Shown piece after piece: positions 42,048 through 50,942 of a stretch of DNA of 64,000 bases. Origin of the DNA: Bacillota bacterium (GTDB lineage Bacteria > Bacillota > Clostridia > Christensenellales > CAG-138); contig JAEWCL010000006.1 of NCBI GenBank assembly GCA_023390655.1, positions 1 through 64,000 on the forward strand, in the 5' to 3' direction. Under the pieces are notes generated by a model that was not told where the DNA came from, ran no database searches, and saw only the letters and a program-made list of their open reading frames with translations. The position numbers and the translations under genes were made by a program. Every line of letters starts with the position of its first letter. The first letter of the stretch is position 1.

Positions 42048-43064
42048 ATGAAAAAGGTTCTCGCTATCTTGCTGGCACTCACCATGGTGTTTGCGGCAGT
42101 CGCCTGCGCACCCGCAGGCGGTACGGGCGGCGCGAAGAAGTACGCTATCATCGTGAAGTCCACCGGCAACCCCTACAACGATAAGGAAGCACAGGGCTTC
42201 CAGGATGCCTGCAAGGAACTCGGCGTGGAATGCATCATCAAAGCCCCCGCGAACCCCACCGCTGAAGACCAGATCGCTATGATCCAGGAGCTCATTTCCC
42301 AGAAGGTCAGCGGCATCGCGATTGCGGCCAACGACTATGACGCGCTCGAAAACGCCCTCAAGAAGGCAATGGATGCGGGCATCGCCGTTGCGACGGTTGA
42401 CTCTAACGCCAACCCCAAGAGCCGCATGACGTTTGCAAACCAGGCCGACACCGTGCAGATCGGCAAGACCCTGGTTGAGACCGCGTTTGACCTCACCGGC
42501 GGTTCCGGCCAGTTCGCCATCCTCTCCGCCACCGCGCAGGCCGCCAACCAGAACGCCTGGATCGCGGAAATGGAGAAAGCCCTCACCGACCCGAAGTATG
42601 CCGATCTCGAACTCGTCAAGATCGCTTACGGCGATGACCTCCGAGACAAGTCCGTCTCCGAAACCGAAGGTCTGATCCAGAGCTTCCCGGACCTCAAGTG
42701 CATCATCGCGCCCACCACCGTTGGTATCGCGGCTGCCTCCAAGGTTGTCATCGACCAGGGCCTGTCCGATAAGATCAAGGTTTCCGGTCTCGGTCTCCCG
42801 TCCGAAATGGCGGAGTACATCGAGCAGGGCGTCTGCCCCTACATGTACCTGTGGAACCCGATCGATCTCGGCTTCCTGACCGGCTACATCGTGGACGCGC
42901 TCGCGAACAAGACCATCACCGGCAAGGAAGGCGACACCTTCAAGGCTGGCCGCCTGGGCGATTATAAGATCACCGCGGCGGCCGACGGCGGCACCGAAGT
43001 TCTCCTTGGGCCTCCGTTCGCCTTCACGCCCGACAACATCGGCGAGTGGAAGACTGTTTATTAA
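42048..43064 (+). CDS. Rhamnose-type ABC transporter substrate-binding lipoprotein
   Basis: A 338-residue Peripla_BP_4-type binding protein. The signal peptide ends in V-A-C with the lipidated Cys at about residue 20, followed by a short Gly-rich tether. The mature part begins KKYAIIVKSTGNPYNDKEAQ and shows NDYDALENAL, VDSNANPKS and YMYLWNPIDLGFL, as in rhamnose-binding proteins of this importer class. Codon use is strongly biased (many C-ending codons), which suggests high expression. It has AGGAGG 7 nt before the ATG. Confidence 0.92.
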   Translation: MKKVLAILLALTMVFAAVACAPAGGTGGAKKYAIIVKSTGNPYNDKEAQGFQDACKELGVECIIKAPANPTAEDQIAMIQELISQKVSGIAIAANDYDALENALKKAMDAGIAVATVDSNANPKSRMTFANQADTVQIGKTLVETAFDLTGGSGQFAILSATAQAANQNAWIAEMEKALTDPKYADLELVKIAYGDDLRDKSVSETEGLIQSFPDLKCIIAPTTVGIAAASKVVIDQGLSDKIKVSGLGLPSEMAEYIEQGVCPYMYLWNPIDLGFLTGYIVDALANKTITGKEGDTFKAGRLGDYKITAAADGGTEVLLGPPFAFTPDNIGEWKTVY

Positions 43065-43092
43065 TCAAAAACCGTACAACTTCTCATTCAAC

Positions 43093-43124
43093 TGTGGGGG
43101 CGGGCTTGTAAACCCGCCCCCACA
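43093..43124 (+). terminator. Strong GC hairpin after the binding-protein gene
   Basis: TGTGGGGGCGGG (43093-43104) is perfectly complementary to CCCGCCCCCACA (43113-43124). The following bases lack a T-run, so it may be a stabiliser or partial terminator that lets some transcripts continue into the aldolase gene. Confidence 0.6.
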
Positions 43125-43175
43125 GGCTTATACTAAAAATCATAATCATAGATATACAGAAAAAGGATTGCAACA

Positions 43176-44255
43176 ATGGATCAGTTTTTTGAACAAAATG
43201 AAGCGCTGCTTGCTGCGTTTTCCGCCATGTCCCGCAATGCGGGCGCGCGCGCGGATTATGTGCAGGGCGGCGGCGGCAATACTTCCGTCAAGCTGAACGA
43301 CGGCCTGATGGCCATCAAGGCCTCCGGGTACCGGCTTTCCGATGTCATGACGGATGCAGGCTATGCGGTGCTCGATTATGAGGCGCTGCGCAAGTTCTAT
43401 TTTTCCCATGAGCCGGGTGACTTTGAGGATGTGGAAAAGCGCGGCTCGGACGAGGCAAAGGCGGCCATCCGCAGCATTGAGGGCTTGGCGCAGCTCCGCC
43501 CTTCTGTGGAGGCCGGCTTCCACTCGGTGCTTCCCACGTTTGTGCTGCATACCCACAGTGTCTACGCAAACCTCGCCGCGTGTGCGGTGGAGGGGCGTGA
43601 AATTGTGGAAAAGGCATTTCACGGCGCGCCCTATACCGTGGGATTTGTGCCGTATACCGATCCGGGCGCGCGGCTGACATTCACCATCCGTGATGAATGT
43701 GCGCGTGTGGAGAAGCTGACGGGCAAGGCGCCAAACGTCATCTTCATGCAGAACCACGGGCCGATCGTCATGCATGACGATTCGGAGGAATGCGCGCGCA
43801 TCCATGCGGACGCGAATGAGCGCATCGCAAATGCGTTCGGTCTTGCGGGCGATTCGTTCCCGAAAATCGCCGTCAAGGCGTCGGGTGACGGCATGTTTGA
43901 AAGCGATACGCCGTATCTCAGGAACCGTCTGAAAGTTTGCGGTTTTACGGAACGTTTCCTGATTGAGCAGCCACTCTATCCGGACCAAATGGTGTTCTTT
44001 GTGGGCACGCTGACGGTGGGAGAAGGATTGCCGGGAGAGGACGCCTGCGTATGCGATATGCAAACTGGCACTGTCCGCTACCATATGCCCGAAAGCAAGG
44101 CGCTGGTGGTTGAAGAAACGCTCACCGCCGTGCTGTTTATTACCGAGCACATCGCAAAGCGCGGCTATACGCTTTCCACCATGGGCGAGGCTGCGCGCAG
44201 CTTTATTGCAAACTGGGAGAGTGAAAAATACCGCAAGTCTCTTGCGGGAAAATAA
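43176..44255 (+). CDS. Class II aldolase/adducin-family protein (probable rhamnulose-1-phosphate aldolase)
   Basis: A 359-residue class II (zinc) aldolase, larger than RhaD/FucA. DYVQGGGGNTSVKLNDG is the phosphate-binding loop, VLHTHSVYAN holds the first metal histidines and FMQNHGPIVMHDD the third. It resembles the aldolase half of the bifunctional rhamnulose-1-P aldolase/lactaldehyde dehydrogenase, without the dehydrogenase. Its place after the rhamnose importer supports cleavage of L-rhamnulose-1-P to DHAP and L-lactaldehyde. No rhamnulokinase is found in the window. The ATG follows AAAAGGA. Confidence 0.82.
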   Translation: MDQFFEQNEALLAAFSAMSRNAGARADYVQGGGGNTSVKLNDGLMAIKASGYRLSDVMTDAGYAVLDYEALRKFYFSHEPGDFEDVEKRGSDEAKAAIRSIEGLAQLRPSVEAGFHSVLPTFVLHTHSVYANLAACAVEGREIVEKAFHGAPYTVGFVPYTDPGARLTFTIRDECARVEKLTGKAPNVIFMQNHGPIVMHDDSEECARIHADANERIANAFGLAGDSFPKIAVKASGDGMFESDTPYLRNRLKVCGFTERFLIEQPLYPDQMVFFVGTLTVGEGLPGEDACVCDMQTGTVRYHMPESKALVVEETLTAVLFITEHIAKRGYTLSTMGEAARSFIANWESEKYRKSLAGK

Positions 44256-44284
44256 AAACACTGCACGACAGGAGGGACGGACGT

Positions 44285-44614
44285 ATGAAGCTCTTGTTTG
44301 CCGTTGTACAGAACGATGACGTCAAAAGCCTTGTAAAAGCCCTGATCGAGCATGAAGTGAGCGTGACGCGCATTTCAAGCTCCGGCGGGTTTTTGCGCGG
44401 AGGCAACACCACGCTGATGATCGGTGTGGAAAAGGGCCGCGTGGAGGGTACGCTGGAACTGATCCGCGCACACTCCTCCCGGCGGGAGATTTTGACGGCG
44501 GCCTCTTCCGCCCTGCCCGCGCTGGGCGTGGACCCGGTGCATACGCCCGTACGCGTTACGGTGGGCGGCGCCACGGTATTTGTGGTGGATGCGGAGCAAT
44601 ACGTAAAACTTTAG
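44285..44614 (+). CDS. darA: Cyclic-di-AMP receptor (DarA/PstA-like)
   Basis: A 109-residue PII-like signal protein that binds c-di-AMP as a trimer. MKLLFAVVQNDDVKSLVKAL, SVTRISSSGGFLRGGNTTLMIG and the C-terminal GGATVFVVDAEQY match the family, including the conserved GGFLRxGNTT ligand loop. Length is normal. It follows the aldolase by 29 nt with a GGAGGGACG site, and is more likely a housekeeping gene placed here than part of rhamnose use. Confidence 0.93.
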   Translation: MKLLFAVVQNDDVKSLVKALIEHEVSVTRISSSGGFLRGGNTTLMIGVEKGRVEGTLELIRAHSSRREILTAASSALPALGVDPVHTPVRVTVGGATVFVVDAEQYVKL

Positions 44615-44656
44615 AAGAAGCCGTGTTCTTTAGGAACACACTTCTCAGAGGAGACC

Positions 44657-46018
44657 ATGGAACAAATCGAGCAGTTCGTGCCACAGTGTCAGCTTTTTAG
44701 CATGCGGACACTGGGCAGGCTTATTGTGCCGCTGATGATCGAGCAGGCGCTTTCCGTTGCGGTGGGCGTCGCGGATATCCTGATGATCTCCGTCATGGGG
44801 GAAAACGCGGTATCCGGCATTGCTCTGGTCAATGAGATCAATCTGCTGATGATACAGCTTTTGGCGGCGCTCGCAACGGGCGGCGCCGTTGTCGTCTCCC
44901 AGTATCTCGGGCGCGGGGAGGCGGCAGAGGGGCGGACGGCGGCAAGCCAGCTGATGCTGGTGGTCTTGATCCTTTCCAGTGTGCTTACAGCCGTATCCCT
45001 TGTATTCAACAAGGGCATCCTGCACATGATTTACGGGACGATCGACGAGACGGTCTTGCACAGCGCAAGCGTATACTTCTATTTTTCGGCGGCGTCCTTC
45101 CCGTTTATCGGGCTATATAACGCCTCCGCGGCGCTGTTCCGGTCCATGGGCAACAGCAGGGTGTCCATGATGACGGCGCTGATGATGAATGTTGTGCACA
45201 TCGGCTGCAACGTGCTGGGCATCTATGTGTTCAGGCTGGGCGTACCGGGGGCGGCGATTTCGTCCCTGCTTTCACGCATCCTTGCCGCAGTGGTCATGCA
45301 GATTCTGTTAAGCAACCGCCACAACGCCATTTACCTCGACCACAGGCAAAAATTCCGGTATGTGCCGGATATGGTCAAGCGTATCCTGTCCATCGGCATT
45401 CCGAACGGGCTGGAAAACGGCATGTTTCAGGTCGGTAAGCTGATGACACAGAGCATCATCGCTTCCCTGGGCACGATGGCGCTTGCGGCGCATGCGGCCG
45501 CGGGCAATATCATGAGCGTGGCGATTATACCCGGCTCCGCCATAGGCCTTGCGATGATCACCGTCGTCGGGCAATGCATGGGGGCTTCTGAACAGCAGCA
45601 GGCAAAACAGAATGTCAGGCGCATGATGGCCATGACATATGCGGCGAATATCCTCTTAAGCATTGTATTGTACCTGCTTTCCGCACAGGCGCTGGGGCTG
45701 TATGGGCTGGGGGAGGAAACAAGGCGGATGGCCCGCTCGCTGATCCCGCTGTTTTCTATTGCGATGGCCTGCATTTGGCCGACCTCTTTTACGCTTGCAA
45801 ACGCGCTGCGCGCGGCGGGGGATGTGCGCTATACCATGACGGTTTCCATGCTGTCCATGTGGTTGTTCCGCGTGGGTATGAGCATCGTGTTTGCGCATAT
45901 ATTCCACTTGGGACTCAACAGCGTCTGGTACGCGATGTATATCGATTGGGCAGTGCGCTCTGCTGCCCTGCTCATCCGCTGGCGCAGCGGCAGGTGGCAG
46001 GAAATACGGGTCATATAA
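44657..46018 (+). CDS. MATE-family efflux transporter
   Basis: A 453-residue membrane protein with twelve predicted hydrophobic segments in two homologous halves. RLIVPLMIEQALSVAVGVAD, AATGGAVVVSQYLGRGE-like and RSMGNSRVSM segments are typical of MATE/DinF exporters driven by Na+ or H+. The cargo (drugs, flavins or other) is unknown. A GAGGAG site precedes the ATG. Confidence 0.92.
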   Translation: MEQIEQFVPQCQLFSMRTLGRLIVPLMIEQALSVAVGVADILMISVMGENAVSGIALVNEINLLMIQLLAALATGGAVVVSQYLGRGEAAEGRTAASQLMLVVLILSSVLTAVSLVFNKGILHMIYGTIDETVLHSASVYFYFSAASFPFIGLYNASAALFRSMGNSRVSMMTALMMNVVHIGCNVLGIYVFRLGVPGAAISSLLSRILAAVVMQILLSNRHNAIYLDHRQKFRYVPDMVKRILSIGIPNGLENGMFQVGKLMTQSIIASLGTMALAAHAAAGNIMSVAIIPGSAIGLAMITVVGQCMGASEQQQAKQNVRRMMAMTYAANILLSIVLYLLSAQALGLYGLGEETRRMARSLIPLFSIAMACIWPTSFTLANALRAAGDVRYTMTVSMLSMWLFRVGMSIVFAHIFHLGLNSVWYAMYIDWAVRSAALLIRWRSGRWQEIRVI

Positions 46019-46103
46019 CGCAGCCTTGTTTAGACCCATAACCTTCCTTGTTCTTTTGACGTCATATATGGTATGGTGAAAGAAAGGCCAATGAGGAGGC
46101 GCT

Positions 46104-46433
46104 ATGGAACATATTGAACTGTTCTTCCACAACATCGTCCGCATCGGCATCTGGCTCATGGAGCTTTCGGGCGTGCTGATTGTGATCTATACCGGCATCA
46201 CCGGGATCATCGCGTTTATCCGGCGCGATGCGCACGTGCGGCTGAAGCTTGCGCAGGGAATTGCCTTTGCGTTGGAATTCAAGCTGGGCAGCGAGGTGCT
46301 GCGCACCGTCATCGTGCGGGATTGGAGCGAGCTTGGCATATTGGGCGCGATTATCGTGCTCCGGGGTTTGCTGACATTCCTCATCCAATGGGAAATCAGG
46401 AACGAGGAGCTCCGCTTGCGCTGCAAAGATTAA
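46104..46433 (+). CDS. DUF1622 membrane protein
   Basis: A 109-residue protein with two to three hydrophobic segments (about 10-40, 72-90). The blocks IELSGVLIVIY-like, VRLKLAQGIAFALEFKLGSEVL and IVLRGLLTFLIQWEI match the DUF1622 family. The function is unknown. GAGGAG precedes the ATG. It appears monocistronic between the MATE gene and the palindromic operator. Confidence 0.85.
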   Translation: MEHIELFFHNIVRIGIWLMELSGVLIVIYTGITGIIAFIRRDAHVRLKLAQGIAFALEFKLGSEVLRTVIVRDWSELGILGAIIVLRGLLTFLIQWEIRNEELRLRCKD

Positions 46434-46505
46434 TACTACTTCCAAACAGGGATGCCTCCGAAGCTGCGGCGTTGGGGGCGTTCGTGCGTTTTATTCGTAT
46501 CATGC

Positions 46506-46534
46506 TTGACAAGGACTGGAAATAGATTTAAATT
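46506..46534 (+). promoter_or_regulatory. Predicted promoter of the CrtI-like/TetR operon
   Basis: TTGACA (46506-46511, perfect -35), 17 nt, TAAATT (46529-46534). The -10 box and the predicted start fall inside the left half of the large palindrome, as expected for simple repression. Confidence 0.65.
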
Positions 46535-46572
46535 ATTAAACAGATGTTCAATGAACATCTGTTTAATAATTT
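46530..46572. promoter_or_regulatory. Perfect 43-bp palindrome, likely TetR operator
   Basis: Two 21-bp arms (46530-46550 and 46552-46572) are perfectly complementary around one central A; the centre reads ACAGATGTTCAATGAACATC. It overlaps the -10 box and ends just before the GAAGGAG ribosome binding site of the CrtI-like gene. The TetR gene is the second gene of the same operon, so autoregulation is likely. As RNA it would also form a hairpin next to the ribosome binding site. Confidence 0.75.
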
Positions 46573-46587
46573 TGAAGGAGAACGGGT

Positions 46588-48036
46588 ATGGCAAAACGCG
46601 TGGCGGTAATCGGCGCTGGGCTTGCGGGGATGAGCGCAAGTATCCACCTTGCAAGAAGCGGGGTGGAAGTGGATGTTTATGAAAACGCGCCGTGGTCGGG
46701 CGGCATGTGCACTTCCTGGCAGCGCGGCGGCTACTGGTTTGACGGATGCGTGCATTGGATGGTGGGACTGAAGCCGGGCGACGGCTTCTACCGCCTTTAC
46801 CGGGAGGTTGAGGCGCTCACAAAAGATACGCCATGCTATTTTTCAGAATACATTCAAAAAGAAATCGATGGCGTTGTGTACCGCATTCCCATGCAGGTGG
46901 AGGCGTTCCGGGCATATTTAAAAGAGCTTGCCCCTGAGGATGCGGCGCGGATTGACCGGTTGTGCGATGACCTTGAAAGCGTCGCGGGTGGGTTGACGCC
47001 CGTAAACATCCGGAACATTCCCGAATTTTTTCAGGCGCTTAAGGGCAGTGCGGGCATGCTGGCGATGGGCAGGTATCTGAAAACCACCATTGGGCAATAT
47101 GCGCAGCAATTGCATAGCCCCGTGATCCGAAAGCTGCTCCTGCGCCTGATGCCCGGCGAGTTTGCCATGGTGGGGCTTGTCATGATGCTGGGCACACGCA
47201 TGGGTAACAACGCGGGCTATCCGCTTGGCGGCGCGCGCGATATCATGCGCCGCATGGAAGCCGCGCTGCAGGAAGCGGGCGGCAGGCTGCACGTAAGCTC
47301 TCCCGTGGAAGAAATACTGGTGGAAAACGGCAGGGTGGTGGGCGTACGCGTCAAAGGCGAAGTCCACCGTGCGGATGTTGTGATTGCGGCCTGCGACATG
47401 CACACCGTGCTCCAGAAGCTTTTGGGAGGCAAGTACCGGCATCCGCAGCTTTCCACCATGCTCAAAGAAGCAACGCTGTTTGATCCGCTTGCAGTCGTAT
47501 CCTTTGGCGTAAAAAAGAAATTCGGTATCTCCTATGAGGAAACATGGGAGTGTGATATTGCGACCTCTCCGGATACCAGGGAAAAAAGCCTTCTTCTGCG
47601 CTCGTTTGACTTTGATCCGTCCGCAGCGCCGGAAGGAAAGAGCAGCGTGATGGTAATGCTCGGCGCGCCGCTTGCCTACTGGAAGCAGCTGCGCGAGACG
47701 GACAGGGACGCATACCGCAGGGAAAAACAGCGCCTGGCAGATGCTGTAGCCGCGGAAATCGAAAAACGCTATCCGGGCTTTACGGCGGAGATCGAAATCA
47801 CGGATGTTGCGACGCCTGTCACCTATGAACGTCTGACGAACGCCTATCAGGCGTCGTTCGAAGGGTTTGCGCCCCTTCCCGGCATGATGGGGGTAAAAAT
47901 CCAAAAGAACATACCCGGCGTCAAAAACCTCATACTGTGCGGGCAGTGGACAATGACGGGCGCGGGCATGTGCACCTGTGTGCAGGATGGAAAAGCTGCC
48001 GCGAAAAAAGCGGTGCGGTTGAAGACCAACGCATGA
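46588..48036 (+). CDS. FAD-dependent oxidoreductase of the phytoene desaturase (CrtI)-like family
   Basis: A 482-residue flavoprotein. The N-terminal VAVIGAGLAGMSASIHLARSG (4-24) binds FAD, and GGMCTSWQRGGYWFDGCVHW follows in the CrtI/RetSat pattern. The C-terminal LCGQWTMTGAGMCTCVQDGK is the second FAD segment. No other carotenoid genes are nearby, so the substrate is probably another lipid or terpenoid. It is co-transcribed with the TetR gene, whose start overlaps its stop (ATGA). Confidence 0.87.
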   Translation: MAKRVAVIGAGLAGMSASIHLARSGVEVDVYENAPWSGGMCTSWQRGGYWFDGCVHWMVGLKPGDGFYRLYREVEALTKDTPCYFSEYIQKEIDGVVYRIPMQVEAFRAYLKELAPEDAARIDRLCDDLESVAGGLTPVNIRNIPEFFQALKGSAGMLAMGRYLKTTIGQYAQQLHSPVIRKLLLRLMPGEFAMVGLVMMLGTRMGNNAGYPLGGARDIMRRMEAALQEAGGRLHVSSPVEEILVENGRVVGVRVKGEVHRADVVIAACDMHTVLQKLLGGKYRHPQLSTMLKEATLFDPLAVVSFGVKKKFGISYEETWECDIATSPDTREKSLLLRSFDFDPSAAPEGKSSVMVMLGAPLAYWKQLRETDRDAYRREKQRLADAVAAEIEKRYPGFTAEIEITDVATPVTYERLTNAYQASFEGFAPLPGMMGVKIQKNIPGVKNLILCGQWTMTGAGMCTCVQDGKAAAKKAVRLKTNA

Positions 48037-48611
48037 GCAAGCGGGAAGAGCAGCGCGCATTCCGGCGGCAGCAGATTCTCTTGTGCTGTATGAACCGCAT
48101 CATCACGCATGGCTATGCGGGTATGAAGCTGAGGGATATTGCCTCCGAGCTTTCCATCAGTCCCGGGCTGATTTTCAACTACTTCGCCTCCAAGGAGGAC
48201 ATCTACCTGGGGCTCATCCGCATGGGCGTGCAGGGGCCGATGCACCTGGTTTCAGAAAGCTTGCAGGAACGGTCCCCTATCGCGCTGTTTGAAAAAATGA
48301 CGGCGATGGTCCTCCGGTTCATGGAAGACGAATTTGTTGCAAAGATGTTCCTGCTGATGACGCGCACGCTCAACAGCATGGATGTGCCGCCCGCCGTGAA
48401 AGAAGTCATTGCGGATATGGATGTGTTTCGCCCGCTGGTCCCTGTCATCCTGCAGGGGCAGCGGGAAGGAAGTATCAAGCAGGGCGATCCTGTTGCGCTG
48501 CTGCTTGCGTACTGGGGCGCAATACAGGGAGTTGCGGCGAACCACGCGTTGGAGCCGGCGCTTCCATTGCCGGAGAGCGGATGGATTGTGGATATTCTAA
48601 GGTCGCGGTAA
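48033..48611 (+). CDS. TetR/AcrR-family transcriptional repressor
   Basis: A 192-residue regulator. The N-terminal helix-turn-helix is ITHGYAGMKLRDIASELSIS followed by FNYFASKEDIYLGL (residues about 25-60), and the C-terminal ligand domain is not assignable. The ATG at 48033 overlaps the previous stop. Its probable target is the palindrome at 46530-46572 in front of its own operon, with the substrate or product of the oxidoreductase as inducer. Confidence 0.9.
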   Translation: MSKREEQRAFRRQQILLCCMNRIITHGYAGMKLRDIASELSISPGLIFNYFASKEDIYLGLIRMGVQGPMHLVSESLQERSPIALFEKMTAMVLRFMEDEFVAKMFLLMTRTLNSMDVPPAVKEVIADMDVFRPLVPVILQGQREGSIKQGDPVALLLAYWGAIQGVAANHALEPALPLPESGWIVDILRSR

Positions 48612-48640
48612 AGGAAGCTATCAAAATTATATTTTCTGAA

Positions 48641-48667
48641 AGGCCATCCAAACGGATGGTCTTTTTT
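48641..48667 (+). terminator. Intrinsic terminator after the TetR gene
   Basis: GGCCATCC, AAAC, GGATGGTC followed by T6. Confidence 0.85.
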
Positions 48668-48768
48668 GGTATGGTCAGAAACACCCAGGCACGTTAAAAA
48701 CCGCTCAGGTGTTTATAATAAAGAAAAAGCATGAGGCCTTGCGGATTTTAACCGCATGGAGGATACCT

Positions 48769-50055
48769 ATGAAATATTTGAAGCAAATAGCCCTGCTGTT
48801 GTCGCTCGTCCTGATGGCAGGATGCACGCAAGCCGCACCGGAGGCGCGGCCTTTTCCTGCGCCTGAAGTTACATTGCCCGCCGAGCCATCCGCCGCACCC
48901 ATCTTTGAAACGGAGGAGGACAGGCCGGCCCTGCAGCAGGGCAACCCGAACCCTGCGCCGCCCGCGCAGGTACAGGTGGCGCTTGTGGAAGCGTATCCAA
49001 ACCTGGCGTTTGATCAGCCTTTGGAATACAGCACTGCGGGCGATGGCAGCAACCGGGTATTTGTTGTTGAAAAGCGCGGAAGGATTATGGTGTTTCCCAA
49101 TGACCCGCAGGCTGAAAATGCAGAAGTCTTTCTTGACGTGACCTCGATTGTGGACAGCAATGCTTCAGAAAAAGGACTTTTGGGGTTGGCCTTTCACCCG
49201 GACTATGAGAACAATGGGTACTTCTTTATCAACTACACGGACCGCAACGGCACCGTTATCGCCCGCTATCAGGCGGACCCTAACAATCCCAACCGGGCGC
49301 TGTCGGATAGTGCGTCTATCCTCCTTTCCTTCCCGCAGCCATATGACAACCACAATGGCGGACGGCTGGAGTTCGGGCCCGACGGCTATCTCTACATCGC
49401 TACCGGCGATGGGGGTTCAGCGGGAGATCCCCAGAACAACGCGCAAAACCGCGGCAACCTGCTTGGGAAAATACTGCGTATCGACGTGGACCATCCATCG
49501 GGAGAGCTTCCCTACGGCATTCCGGCCGACAACCCTTTTATAAGCAACACAGAAGGGTGGCGCGAGGAAATCTATGCGTATGGGCTGCGGAATCCCTGGA
49601 AGTTCAGTTTCGACCAGCAAAGGGGCTGGCTATGGGCAGCCGATGTGGGACAGGATCGCATCGAGGAGATTGATATTATCAAAAGCGGCGGAAATTACGG
49701 CTGGCGCATCATGGAGGGCAGCCTTTGTTACCCGGCTTCCGCCAACTGCAACCAGGAAGGGCTGATCTTGCCGGTTTTTGAATATGCGCATCCCATCGGC
49801 AACTCCATTACCGGCGGCTACGCCTACTATGGGAACGCCGTTCCCGATCTTTATGGCGCGTATGTTTACGGTGATTTTGGGACAGGCCTGCTGTTTGCAC
49901 TATGGCCCGACACCGATCAAACGGTACAGGACAACAGGCTTCTGCTGGATACCGGTCTTCCCATCTCTTCCTTCGGACTGGATCAAGACGGTGAATTATA
50001 TGTCGTGGACTTCGGCGGGAAACTATACAAAATAACCGAAGCGCCATCCGCCTAA
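48769..50055 (+). CDS. PQQ-dependent sugar dehydrogenase-like lipoprotein (glucose/sorbosone dehydrogenase family)
   Basis: A 428-residue extracytoplasmic beta-propeller. The signal peptide ends L-M-A-G-C, giving lipidated Cys20, followed by a Pro/Ala-rich tether to about residue 65. Family blocks are GLLGLAFHPDYENNGYFFIN, GGRLEFGPDGYLYIATGDGG, YGLRNPWKFSFD and LWAADVGQDRIEEID. Many such proteins need pyrroloquinoline quinone, but no PQQ synthesis genes are seen, so the cofactor and activity are open. The ATG follows GGAGGATACCT. It is monocistronic with terminators on both sides. Confidence 0.88.
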   Translation: MKYLKQIALLLSLVLMAGCTQAAPEARPFPAPEVTLPAEPSAAPIFETEEDRPALQQGNPNPAPPAQVQVALVEAYPNLAFDQPLEYSTAGDGSNRVFVVEKRGRIMVFPNDPQAENAEVFLDVTSIVDSNASEKGLLGLAFHPDYENNGYFFINYTDRNGTVIARYQADPNNPNRALSDSASILLSFPQPYDNHNGGRLEFGPDGYLYIATGDGGSAGDPQNNAQNRGNLLGKILRIDVDHPSGELPYGIPADNPFISNTEGWREEIYAYGLRNPWKFSFDQQRGWLWAADVGQDRIEEIDIIKSGGNYGWRIMEGSLCYPASANCNQEGLILPVFEYAHPIGNSITGGYAYYGNAVPDLYGAYVYGDFGTGLLFALWPDTDQTVQDNRLLLDTGLPISSFGLDQDGELYVVDFGGKLYKITEAPSA

Positions 50056-50117
50056 AGTGAAGATGTGGCCGCAGCATCAGGTGGGTATGTTAAATACCGT
50101 TGTATCCGCATGTGTCT

Positions 50118-50150
50118 GGGGGCTGCTGAAAACGGCAGCCCTTCTCTTTT
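50118..50150 (+). terminator. Intrinsic terminator
   Basis: GGGCTGC (50120-50126) pairs with GCAGCCC (50135-50141), followed by TTCTCTTTT. Confidence 0.8.
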
Positions 50151-50217
50151 CTCCTTCCGCAGCGCGTGGTACAATAAGGCATGAAACCAACTGTCAATTG
50201 AAGCAAAAGGAGCCGCT

Positions 50218-50901
50218 ATGCAAAAATCCATCAAAATTTCCCCGTCCATCATGTGCAGCAAGCTTTGGGAGATCGAAGCCCACATCCGCCTGTTTGAAGA
50301 GGTGGGGCTTGATTCCATCCATTTTGACGTTATGGATGGGCATTATGTCAAGAACATCATGCTGGGCACCAATTATTATTCCGGCATCAAGGAGCTGACC
50401 AAGCTGCCTGTGGACCTGCACCTGATGTGCCTGGAGCCGGAGCGCTATATCGAATATTTCAAGCCCCAGGAAGGCGACCGTGTGTGCTTCCATCCGGAAA
50501 CCACGCACCACCCGTACCGGCTGTTGCAGGAGCTGCAGGGCAAGGGCCTGAAAGCCGGGCTCGTGCTCAATCCCGGAACGCCGGTGGAGCTGCTGCGGGA
50601 ATATAAACATGTGCTCGACTATGTGCTGGTGATGACGGTCAACCCAGGCTTTGCCGCGCAGACGCTCGTGCCGGACGGCATTGCAAAAATCAACCGCGTT
50701 ACCGAACTGCTGCACGAGTGCGGTATGGACGCGGTGGATGTGTTCATTGACGGTAACACCACCTATGAAAATGCCGCGAAAATGGTGGCCGCGGGCGCAA
50801 ACGGGCTTGTGGCTGGCACAGCTTCCCTCATGAAGGGGTTGGATGGTTTTCAAGCGCGCTATGAGGAATACCTAAAAATCGCGCAGGCCGCGCAAAAATA
50901 A
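50218..50901 (+). CDS. Ribulose-phosphate 3-epimerase-family protein
   Basis: A 227-residue TIM-barrel epimerase of the Rpe/AlsE family. ISPSIMCSKLWE, HFDVMDGHYV (metal His/Asp), VDLHLM, MTVNPGFAAQT and VFIDGNTTYENA (catalytic Asp) are in family order. Differences from housekeeping Rpe (for example VDLHLM for VDVHLM, INRVTELLH) suggest a D-allulose-6-P-like specialised epimerase. It is paired with a polyol-phosphate dehydrogenase, which fits catabolism of a hexitol or ketose phosphate (inference). Confidence 0.85.
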   Translation: MQKSIKISPSIMCSKLWEIEAHIRLFEEVGLDSIHFDVMDGHYVKNIMLGTNYYSGIKELTKLPVDLHLMCLEPERYIEYFKPQEGDRVCFHPETTHHPYRLLQELQGKGLKAGLVLNPGTPVELLREYKHVLDYVLVMTVNPGFAAQTLVPDGIAKINRVTELLHECGMDAVDVFIDGNTTYENAAKMVAAGANGLVAGTASLMKGLDGFQARYEEYLKIAQAAQK

Positions 50902-50942
50902 AGGCATCGTTCCTGAGGATTGTTGATATGGGGGGAAAGGGT

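Noticed and set aside
46918..48060. Minus-strand open frame of 380 codons opposite the CrtI-like gene
   Set aside because: It is a codon-bias shadow; the plus-strand gene has clear FAD motifs, a promoter and a ribosome binding site.
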